Shown here one piece after another: positions 44,563-51,634 of a DNA stretch of 64,000 nt. The translations under genes and the position numbers were made by a program. The stretch is from UBA1563 sp041667115 (GTDB taxonomy: Bacteria > Bacteroidota > Ignavibacteria > Ignavibacteriales > Ignavibacteriaceae). Location of the stretch: NCBI GenBank assembly GCA_041667115.1, contig JBAYFO010000004.1, forward strand, positions 1 to 64,000. The letters run 5' to 3'. The first letter of the stretch is position 1, and each line of letters starts with the position of its first letter. The notes below the pieces were generated by a model. It ran no database searches. It was given only the letters and a program-made list of their open reading frames with translations, and had not been told where the DNA came from.

Positions 44563-45345
44563 TTAATTTTTGTTTTGAGTCGGAACTTTCAGATCCCCAA
44601 GAGGATATTCCGGCAGCATTTTTTCTTCAATGTATGTAAGGGTTTCCTTCGGAGTCATCTTCCAACCGCTTGGACAGTTGGAGACCACTTCGATAAAACA
44701 GGTTCCCTTTTTTAGTTTCTGGTACTCAAAAGCATTTTTTAGAGATTTTTTAAATTTTCGAACCGTATTGGGTGTATGTACCGCTTGCCTGGTAACATAA
44801 TATGCACCGGGAAGATGGGCGATTAATTCGGTTATTTTTAGCGGATAGCCGTTATGCTCTATATCTCTTCCGTAGGGTGAAGTAGAAGTTTTTTGACCGA
44901 ACAACGAAGTCGGAGCCATTTGTCCGCCGGTCATTCCGTAAATGCCATTGTTGATAAAAACAATTAGAATATTTTCTCCCCGGTTTATCGTATGGATAGT
45001 TTCCGCCGTTCCTATGGCGGCTAAGTCTCCATCACCTTGATACGAGAAAACATATTTTTCGGGAAGTACTCTTCTAATACCTGTAGCAACAGCACTGGCT
45101 CTTCCGTGAGCCGCTTCCTGCATGTCAATATTCATATAGTTATAAGCGAATACAGAACATCCTACAGGTGCAACGCCAATAATATCTTCCTGGATGCCCA
45201 TCTCTTCAACTACTTCCATAAGAATTTTGTGAGCGACCGCGTGACCGCAGCCCGGGCAGTAATGCATATAGTCATCGGTTAAAGTCGATGGTTTTTGATA
45301 AACGCATTGCATTCCATCTAATTCTAATACAGTATCTTCTAACAT
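44563..45345 (-). CDS. 2-oxoacid:ferredoxin oxidoreductase, beta subunit
   Basis: The 260-residue thiamine-diphosphate-binding subunit has YCPGCGHAVAHKILMEVVEEMG, VAPVGCSVFAYNY, and the TPP motif GDGDLAAIGTAETIHTINRGENI with VFINNGIYGMTGGQ. It shares the active site with the alpha subunit. Overall the set most resembles the branched-chain (Vor) or 2-oxoglutarate (Kor) types rather than pyruvate:ferredoxin oxidoreductase; the substrate cannot be fixed from sequence alone. Confidence 0.93.
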   Translation of the reverse strand: MLEDTVLELDGMQCVYQKPSTLTDDYMHYCPGCGHAVAHKILMEVVEEMGIQEDIIGVAPVGCSVFAYNYMNIDMQEAAHGRASAVATGIRRVLPEKYVFSYQGDGDLAAIGTAETIHTINRGENILIVFINNGIYGMTGGQMAPTSLFGQKTSTSPYGRDIEHNGYPLKITELIAHLPGAYYVTRQAVHTPNTVRKFKKSLKNAFEYQKLKKGTCFIEVVSNCPSGWKMTPKETLTYIEEKMLPEYPLGDLKVPTQNKN

Positions 45346-45353
45346 AACTTCTC

Positions 45354-46448
45354 CTATTCCTGTCCCGCAACAAGCGGAATTGGTTGTTCAACAATTTTTT
45401 CAATCTCTTCCAAAACATCTTCTGGCTGCATGATCATTCCCCCCATTCTTCCTTTAAAATGAACGGGGCAATTTCCGTTAGCGGCAAGCATAACGTCTTC
45501 AACCATTTGCCCTGCGTTCAATTCAACAACAAGGAAGTGGTCGATTTTTTTTGATAGATCGGAGAGGATTTTTTTAGGAAAAGGAAACAAAGTGATCGGC
45601 CGTACTAAGCCTGCTTTAATTCCTTTTTCGCGGGCAAGTTCAACGGTTTTTTGACAAATACGTGCCGGTAACCCGAAAGCCACCAGAACAATTTCTGCAT
45701 CTTCAACTTCAAAAGTTTCGTAACGGACTTCGTTTTCTTCTATTGTTTTGTATTTTCTTTGGAGGTGAAGATTAATTTCCTCCATCTGTTCAGGTTCCAT
45801 GTGCAATGAAGTAATAAAATTTCGTTCTCTTCCTTTTTTTCCTGTTGTTGCCCAAGCAGGAACTTGATGAGGGAGCGAACCCTCTTCAGGAAATTCAACT
45901 TTTTCCATCATTTGTCCGAGTGCCCCGTCTGATAAGATCATCGTAGGGTTGCGGTATTTTTCGGCAAGTTTAAAACCATCAAATACAAAATCGCACATTT
46001 CTTGTACAGATGATGGAGCGAGAACGATTAAACGGTAATCTCCGTGTCCGCCCCCTTTGGTTGCCTGAAAATAATCACCTTGAGAAGGCTGGATTGTTCC
46101 AAGTCCCGGACCTCCGCGTACAACATTTACAAGTAAACAGGGAAGTTCCGCCGCGGCGATGTATGAAATTCCTTCCTGCATTAAACTCATGCCGGGAGAA
46201 GAAGAAGAGGTCATTACTCTTGCACCGGCGCCGGCAGCTCCATAAATCATATTGATAGAAGCAACTTCACTTTCGGCTTGAAGAACGACTCCCCGCCGTT
46301 TTGGAATTTGTTCTGTTAAGTATTCCAGTACCTCCGATTGAGGAGTAATAGGATAACCGAAATAAGCATCAAGCCCTGCGCGGATAGCGGCTTCGGCTAA
46401 GGCTTCATTTCCTTTCATTAAACGAATTTCTGTGTTTTTTGTTTCCAT
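45354..46448 (-). CDS. vorB: 2-oxoacid:ferredoxin oxidoreductase, alpha subunit (VorB-like)
   Basis: The 364-residue subunit begins METKNTEIRLMKGNEALAEAAIRAGLDAYFGYPITPQSEV, continues with VASINMIYGAAGAGARVMTSSSSPGMSLMQEGISYI, and ends with the C-terminal domain FLVVELNAGQMVEDVMLA. This is the VorB/KorA type (domains I and II). The start is ATG 46448 rather than an upstream TTG. If it is the 2-oxoglutarate enzyme it could serve a reductive or oxidative TCA branch; if the Vor type, branched-chain amino-acid fermentation. Confidence 0.92.
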   Translation of the reverse strand: METKNTEIRLMKGNEALAEAAIRAGLDAYFGYPITPQSEVLEYLTEQIPKRRGVVLQAESEVASINMIYGAAGAGARVMTSSSSPGMSLMQEGISYIAAAELPCLLVNVVRGGPGLGTIQPSQGDYFQATKGGGHGDYRLIVLAPSSVQEMCDFVFDGFKLAEKYRNPTMILSDGALGQMMEKVEFPEEGSLPHQVPAWATTGKKGRERNFITSLHMEPEQMEEINLHLQRKYKTIEENEVRYETFEVEDAEIVLVAFGLPARICQKTVELAREKGIKAGLVRPITLFPFPKKILSDLSKKIDHFLVVELNAGQMVEDVMLAANGNCPVHFKGRMGGMIMQPEDVLEEIEKIVEQPIPLVAGQE

Positions 46449-46465
46449 GGTTTCTTTCAAAATTG

Positions 46466-46702
46466 TTAAACAGCTTTTTTATAATTTTGTTTTGATTGCC
46501 GGTAAACGGTTATTGCTGCGTCAGGGCAAACGATAGCACAATTGGTACAGCCCGTGCAGTTGTCCTGAGAAAGTTCAACATACCGGTAACCACGGAGATT
46601 AATTTTTTGAGAGAGAGAAAGACTCTCTTGCGGACAGGCAACGATGCAAAGTTCGCAGCCTTTGCATGTTTCAGTGTTAATTAGAACAGTTCCTTTTATC
46701 AT
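46466..46702 (-). CDS. 2-oxoacid:ferredoxin oxidoreductase, delta subunit (2x[4Fe-4S] ferredoxin)
   Basis: The 78-residue ferredoxin-like subunit has two cluster motifs: CKGCELCIVACP and CTGCTNCAIVCP. It passes electrons from the thiamine site to external ferredoxin. It is the first gene of the delta-alpha-beta-gamma operon and has a GAGGTTTTT ribosome-binding site. No heat-stable promoter match was found in the 190 bases upstream. Confidence 0.94.
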   Translation of the reverse strand: MIKGTVLINTETCKGCELCIVACPQESLSLSQKINLRGYRYVELSQDNCTGCTNCAIVCPDAAITVYRQSKQNYKKAV

Positions 46703-46892
46703 AAAAACCTCATTTTTAATGATTTGAAAAGTTCAACTTATATGCCAGTAATAGTTAAAGTATTTATTCTCTTTAAAGTATGAAAAAAGAATTAAATTAC
46801 TGTACAATTACCAATTATAAGAAGAATGTAAAGTTTCTTTTTCCAATTAATGAGAAGTAATCATTTTTTGAAGAAATTATGAACGGAAACAC

Positions 46893-47084
46893 CTAATCGC
46901 TGAGGTTATCGGTAGGGGTTGTTGGAGTTTTGTTTTCTATCGTTCGACCGGATTTTGAGAGGGATTCTTTCAATAAGAATTCCATTTGCGCATTGATACT
47001 ACGCAAATCATCCGCCGCCCATTTCTCAAGGGCGGCGTAAATTTTATCGTCTATTCGTAAAAGAAATTTTTTTTTCTCAGCCAT
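46893..47084 (-). CDS. Arc-type ribbon-helix-helix DNA-binding protein
   Basis: A 63-residue protein reading KKKFLLRIDDKIYAALEKWAADDLRSINAQMEFLLKESLSKSGR: a short strand followed by two helices, the Arc/MetJ fold. The tail (IENKTPTTPTDNLSD) is probably disordered. It is last in a three-gene unit behind an SPFH protein and a beta-rich unknown. RHH proteins often autoregulate; the nested palindrome at the head of this unit (48565-48602) is a candidate target. Confidence 0.82.
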   Translation of the reverse strand: MAEKKKFLLRIDDKIYAALEKWAADDLRSINAQMEFLLKESLSKSGRTIENKTPTTPTDNLSD

Positions 47085-47111
47085 ATATCACACGTAATTT
47101 TGTTTGTTAGT

Positions 47112-47657
47112 TCAAATAGGAAGTTTAAAACCACCAAACAATATTGGCGCGCCTGCGGTTCTAGATTGTTTCCTTTCGATTGCATCGAGTTTAGCCAGCA
47201 TTATCAACCATGGATACTTGTTTATCGTTACCGACTTTTCCGTAACGGTTACTTCCGTACTGTCGATCCATGAAAATTTATGTGTCATTCTAATCAGGCA
47301 AGTTCCATTTTCGGTCAGGATTTCAATTTTTGATTTGAATGCTGGAAAAACAATTTGCACTTTTTCTCCAACCGGAAGCGAAACAAAACTTGCTTTGCGG
47401 AAAAATTTTCTTTCATAATGAGCAAATGGGGTTTCATAGCCGACTTCCCGAACATCCCAGCCGCGCCTCCAGATGCTCGGTTTATAAATTTCCCATTTTT
47501 TATTTGCGAAACTTACTTCTGCGGAGTTGCCGAAGAATCCCCGAATTTGCATTGAGCCGATAATTTCTTCACTTGTTTTTAATTCATAGAATCTTTTAAA
47601 AAAAGAAACTTGTTTCAAATGTAACGGTTGATTTAAATACTCAGATAATTCTTTCAT
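47112..47657 (-). CDS. Beta-rich protein of unknown function in the SPFH operon
   Basis: A 181-residue soluble protein with repeated strand-like segments (SAEVSFANKKWEIYKPSIWRR, KIEILTENGTCLIRMTH, SVTINKYPWLIMLAKLDAI). The layout is reminiscent of tubby/LURP-like barrels, but I cannot assign it. The ATG at 47657 starts 20 bases after the SPFH stop; a longer reading from 47738 would overlap SPFH by 62 bases and is less likely. Probably co-transcribed with the SPFH and RHH genes. Confidence 0.65.
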   Translation of the reverse strand: MKELSEYLNQPLHLKQVSFFKRFYELKTSEEIIGSMQIRGFFGNSAEVSFANKKWEIYKPSIWRRGWDVREVGYETPFAHYERKFFRKASFVSLPVGEKVQIVFPAFKSKIEILTENGTCLIRMTHKFSWIDSTEVTVTEKSVTINKYPWLIMLAKLDAIERKQSRTAGAPILFGGFKLPI

Positions 47658-47676
47658 GACAATTCCGCATTTTGTT

Positions 47677-48549
47677 TTATGAATACAAGGTTCCGGTATT
47701 GATAACCGGCTGAGCTTGCGTTTCGGAAACAAGCGCAACCAAAAGGTTGTTCACCATCGTTGCTTTTTTATCTTCATCAAGCGTAACAATATGCTGTTCA
47801 CTCAATGCTTTAAGAGCCATGTCAACCATACCAACGGCACCTTCAACAATCTTCGCTCTTGCCGCTACAACCGCAGTGGCTTGTTGACGGCGCAGCATTG
47901 CCTGTGCAATTTCCGGAGCGTAAGCCAAATGGGTAATGCGCGATTCTATCACCTCAACACCGGCAATTTGTAGTCTTTGTTGCAACTGTTTTTTCATATT
48001 TTCGGAAATCGCTTGTTGATTGCCGCGAAGTGATTCTGTTTCGTCGGATGAATCATAGGCGTATTCCGATGATAGTCCGCGGATCGCGGTTTCACTTTGG
48101 ATAGCAATAAATCCCTCATAATTTTGTACATCAAACACCGCGCGGGCAGAATCAACAACTCTCCACACGATAACGGCTGCTATCTCAATCGGGTTTCCGT
48201 GCAAATCGTTTACTTTAATTTTATCGCTGTTAAAGTTGTGAATGCGAAGTGAGACTTTTCTTTTTTCTGTAAAAGGATTAACGCCCCAAAAACCGGAATC
48301 CCGAATGGTTCCAACATATTTTCCAAAAAACACAAGCACGCGGGAATCATTCGGTTGCACAACAGTAAAACTTCCAAACATGATAAAAAAGAGAAGCATT
48401 CCGGGAATGAATATCCAGAGGAAAGAGAGGTCTTCGGTTTTTATTCCCAAAGTTAACATATAGATATTGAAACAAAGTAGAGCAATAACTAAAAAAAGAA
48501 CAATGAATCCGTTCACTTTATTTGCGGATTTTTCGGTAATGGTTTCCAT
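47677..48549 (-). CDS. SPFH/band-7 domain membrane protein
   Basis: A 290-residue stomatin-like protein: two N-terminal membrane helices (about 12-32 and 42-63), the SPFH domain (VQPNDSRVLVFFGKYVGTIRDSGFWGVNPF, VNDLHGNPIEIAAVIVWRVVD), a coiled segment rich in Ala/Arg/Gln (MLRRQQATAVVAARAKIVEGAVGM) and a C-terminal helix. Such proteins organise membrane microdomains. It heads a three-gene unit and has an AAAGGAG site before the ATG. Confidence 0.92.
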   Translation of the reverse strand: METITEKSANKVNGFIVLFLVIALLCFNIYMLTLGIKTEDLSFLWIFIPGMLLFFIMFGSFTVVQPNDSRVLVFFGKYVGTIRDSGFWGVNPFTEKRKVSLRIHNFNSDKIKVNDLHGNPIEIAAVIVWRVVDSARAVFDVQNYEGFIAIQSETAIRGLSSEYAYDSSDETESLRGNQQAISENMKKQLQQRLQIAGVEVIESRITHLAYAPEIAQAMLRRQQATAVVAARAKIVEGAVGMVDMALKALSEQHIVTLDEDKKATMVNNLLVALVSETQAQPVINTGTLYS

Positions 48550-48564
48550 TTTTGAACTCCTTTA

Positions 48565-48607
48565 TTTTTGCTATCACAATGATATCATATTAATAGCAAA
48601 AAGTCAA
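48565..48607 (-). promoter_or_regulatory. SPFH operon promoter with nested palindromes
   Basis: On the minus strand TTGACT (plus 48602-48607), a 17-base spacer and TATCATTG (plus 48577-48584) form the promoter. Two palindromes share one centre: outer arms TTTTTGCTAT (48565-48574) and ATAGCAAAAA (48593-48602), and inner ATGATATCAT (48579-48588). The centre lies on the -10 box, so this looks like an operator, plausibly for the RHH protein of the operon (inference). Confidence 0.72.
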
Positions 48608-49077
48608 GAACTTTTTTTCATTCAGTATTAATTTTTCTTGAGCAAAATCTACACATTTTAAAGCTTGTTTCCTTGCCTCTGCAGAGGGGACTTTAATCTC
48701 ATATTACCTTACTTTTTATTTCCCAATTGCTCATTGTTTAACCATCTGGGGTTATCCGGAAGTAGTATTTGGTCTAAGTTATTCATTTTTAAGCACTTGT
48801 AAATTATTGCGGTTATTATATGTATAATTTTCATTTTCTTTTTCTTTACTCATATTGCACCACTTTAAAATTACGGTTCTCGTTTAGAAATACTTGATGA
48901 ATAAATTTCTCCATTTTGTTAATATCAACAAAATGGGGTGAAGTAGTTTTAATTGTTGTGTGTTTAATTCTCATTTACACAAAAGAAGTTAGGATTTTCG
49001 GTTTTTGTAATTCTTCACATTTAATTTTCCCGAACCGTAACGGCTTCTTGTTTTATCGTTGAAGAAGTTAGCATAAA
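48608..49077. other. Non-coding region with possible decayed ORF remnants and a hairpin
   Basis: No convincing gene lies here. On the minus strand two tiny overlapping frames occur near 48853-48700 (MSKEKENENYTYNN... and MNNLDQILLPDNPRW...), followed in another frame by a short stretch with codon-like composition (KVPSAEARKQALKC). They could be remnants of one frameshifted gene or chance. A hairpin with 10-bp perfect arms CCATTTTGTT (48911-48920) and AACAAAATGG (48927-48936) lies downstream of the nuclease-like operon and may end its transcription, although no long T run follows. Confidence 0.4.
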
Positions 49078-50907
49078 TTAATTTTTGTCATCTTTTTGTA
49101 TATCGGGTTTAAAGATTGAACCCCGCCAAAACGAAGGGGGCAATGGCGATTGATTTTTAATACAGGCGAGTACATAAGTCGATAGTGGATTATTAAACTT
49201 CAGATTACTTGGATAAGTTTTTTCTGACCAATCGACGAACGATTTAATTCTTTCGACTAATGGTAAATCTTCTGAAGAATGAAAATTCTGAGTTGATAGA
49301 GAAATCCCATCACTAATTTTTTCTTTGTAAATTCGTTCCATCCAATTGTCAGGTGGACTCCATGAGAATAGATCAATTTCGTAATTTGGTTCAATTAGTG
49401 ATTGGTCATCATCACCTATGCCCAAAACCAAATGTTTATAATATTTGCCAATTAATTCATCTCTATCTGCTTCATCTAAAGAAAACATTAACTCAACGAG
49501 CATAAATAATAAATATGAGCTTGAATCAGTAAATTCTGATGGTTTTTCTTTAGTTTCTGAAAAAGTTGCAGCATATTCAGCTACAAGATCATACCTATTT
49601 CTCCCCTCGATAAATGGAATTTTATAATGCCCTATTCTTCTAGTTATTAGTCTTGATTCTAATTCACTTAACCATTTATAAATCGCTTGATTATTACTTA
49701 CCTGATAATAAATCATCCAGACTAAGAATAGTTCAATATGATTTAAATCTATTAAAGGTCGATATGCTGCCGGATTGTTTTTGAACAAATTTGTTATCCA
49801 ATCTTGACTTCGATTTAATAATTTGCCAATTGTTTCGTTTGTTGAAAATTCTTCCTGACTAAATAATTCTTGAAAACCCAAATGAAGTATTCCGATTCGA
49901 CCTATCAACCAATATGCTATATATGCATCATTTAACGGGCTTAAATTTCCAACTTTTCCCCGTGAATTAATAGCGTGTTCGGTATAAAAAATACTTTGGT
50001 TAAATAATAAATATCTTTCTAGTTCAACCAGGTAAAGCGAGTGCCATAGTTCAACGAATACTATTTGTCTTAGTTTAATTTCTTCACACAAATTAACCTT
50101 ATCCCAGGCAATGAGTATTGCCCATTCTATTAAGTCAATCCAGCCGCTATAGGTGGTGGTTTTTTCCTTATCTCTAAAGTTGTCAATAATAAAAAGGCTG
50201 ACCGGTATCAACCTAAGTCGCTTATCGTCGACTTGATCCGAAAAAAGAATTTTTAAGTAATTCTTCCAATTGGGTATGACTATTTTCTCCCACTCTTCAG
50301 AGCCAAATTCAACGTCTTTAATTAACGAACACAAATAATTTAGTAAACTCGATAAGTGTTGAGGGAGCAGGTCTGGAGTCATTAACGAATTGCTTACTTC
50401 ATCAACCAGCTTTGTTAAATTCCATCGTTCGTATATTAACTCAACATTATCATAAATGAATTTTGGAAAAGTATTTATTAGGTTTTCATACAACTTTATT
50501 CCCGTGTCGTCTTCGTCTTTGTTGTAAGTTAAAATGATTTTAACTTTTTTAAGTTCGTTTTTCTCAAAGGTTGTTAAATCAGGCGCGCTAGCCATTCGTA
50601 AGTCTTTGTCGAAATTGTGTCTAATCCAGTTTGAATTATTTAATACTTCATCTTTTAATACAAATATTATTAATTCTGAATCCTTAATAAATGACATATC
50701 TATTCCGAATTGCGCTTTGTTTTTTGTTACAAAGTCTGTTTGCTCCAGACTTCTAAAAAAAGGTAGTTCAATGGGGGTCCACCCTTTTGTAATACCTAAG
50801 TTGTAAATAATCCAATCAAAACCTATTTGTAATCCCCCCTTTTCGTTTCGTGTTCGTTCTTTCAAACTAACCAAATAGGAATTTATAAAATTAATTTTAT
50901 TACTCAT
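49078..50907 (-). CDS. Large protein with N-terminal nuclease-like module; third gene of the unknown operon
   Basis: A 609-residue protein of no family I recognise. Its first 190 residues look like a restriction-endonuclease fold: QIGFDWIIYNLG, QFGIDMSFIKDSELIIFVLKDE (D70, K85), then KVKIILTYNKDED, and LIYERWNLTKLVDEV. The acidic residue two before K85 is missing, so activity is uncertain. The order of elements and the ERWN motif parallel the preceding gene product. The remaining about 400 residues are helical with many Trp and Leu. Start: ATG 50907, one base after the previous stop, with AGAAGG before it; an ATG at 50928 is an alternative. No signal peptide or membrane segment, so cytoplasmic. 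Confidence 0.7.
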   Translation of the reverse strand: MSNKINFINSYLVSLKERTRNEKGGLQIGFDWIIYNLGITKGWTPIELPFFRSLEQTDFVTKNKAQFGIDMSFIKDSELIIFVLKDEVLNNSNWIRHNFDKDLRMASAPDLTTFEKNELKKVKIILTYNKDEDDTGIKLYENLINTFPKFIYDNVELIYERWNLTKLVDEVSNSLMTPDLLPQHLSSLLNYLCSLIKDVEFGSEEWEKIVIPNWKNYLKILFSDQVDDKRLRLIPVSLFIIDNFRDKEKTTTYSGWIDLIEWAILIAWDKVNLCEEIKLRQIVFVELWHSLYLVELERYLLFNQSIFYTEHAINSRGKVGNLSPLNDAYIAYWLIGRIGILHLGFQELFSQEEFSTNETIGKLLNRSQDWITNLFKNNPAAYRPLIDLNHIELFLVWMIYYQVSNNQAIYKWLSELESRLITRRIGHYKIPFIEGRNRYDLVAEYAATFSETKEKPSEFTDSSSYLLFMLVELMFSLDEADRDELIGKYYKHLVLGIGDDDQSLIEPNYEIDLFSWSPPDNWMERIYKEKISDGISLSTQNFHSSEDLPLVERIKSFVDWSEKTYPSNLKFNNPLSTYVLACIKNQSPLPPSFWRGSIFKPDIQKDDKN

Positions 50908-50908
50908 T

Positions 50909-51634
50909 TTAAACCTTCTTCTGAACATACTTTTGTAATGGACCGTAATTATTTTCTAACTTAGATATTTCTTTGATTGTATCGGCTAACAACGCATCAG
51001 CGCCCAGTTTGTTATTATTATATAATATGACTCCTTCAAATTTCACTTTAAAGTCCACAACAATATCTAGTGCCGTTTTGGCAGCACTTACCAGGTTTTT
51101 AAATGATTCAAAATCTGATATTAATTCCCTGTAAGGAAAGAGTTTGCTTGCCAGAATATCAATATTCCATCTTTCAATCTCTCTTGAAAGAATGTTTGAT
51201 TTTTTTGCCAAATTTTCAATCTCGGTTCTGGTTGTTTCATACTTCGTGATTGTAGATCGTTTTTTTTCAATTCCATTATATACTACTACGACCGTTCTTT
51301 TTTTGCGTTTAAATTCTGATTCCTCGAGGTCTATAAACATTGCATCATTCATTTGTTTTAAAACTCCATTCCGTGGATGGTCAAGCGAATTATCCAAATT
51401 GCCTTTTTTGACAACAAAAGAGCAATATGTTTTTTCCTCCTCACTATCAACAACGACGATATCTTTACCTTGTTCCCCACTTCGTCCCTTTGCGGGTCTT
51501 CTAATAACTCTTTTTTGTAAACACTTATCCAGATAAAAGATAACATACTGGTCTAATTCTTCATATTCGTTAAATCTACTTAGGAAATCCTTGAAATTAT
51601 TGTAAGAATCTAAAGGGTTAAAATAATCTTTCAC
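50909..51634 (-). CDS. Putative restriction-endonuclease-like protein; second gene of the unknown operon
   Basis: A 241-residue cytoplasmic protein. Residues 47-80, RPAKGRSGEQGKDIVVVD then TYCSFVVKKGNLD, resemble the PD-(D/E)xK core of Mrr-like and related nucleases: D58 on the first strand and K76/K77 at the end of the second. Then come VVVVYNGIEKK (a strand with an NG turn as in Mrr-type folds) and EIERWNIDILASKLFP. The usual Glu/Gln two residues before the lysine is Val, so catalysis is unproven. Its ATG overlaps the previous stop (ATGA), and the next gene begins one base after its stop. It is likely made together with both neighbours as one complex. Confidence 0.68.
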   Translation of the reverse strand: MKDYFNPLDSYNNFKDFLSRFNEYEELDQYVIFYLDKCLQKRVIRRPAKGRSGEQGKDIVVVDSEEEKTYCSFVVKKGNLDNSLDHPRNGVLKQMNDAMFIDLEESEFKRKKRTVVVVYNGIEKKRSTITKYETTRTEIENLAKKSNILSREIERWNIDILASKLFPYRELISDFESFKNLVSAAKTALDIVVDFKVKFEGVILYNNNKLGADALLADTIKEISKLENNYGPLQKYVQKKV

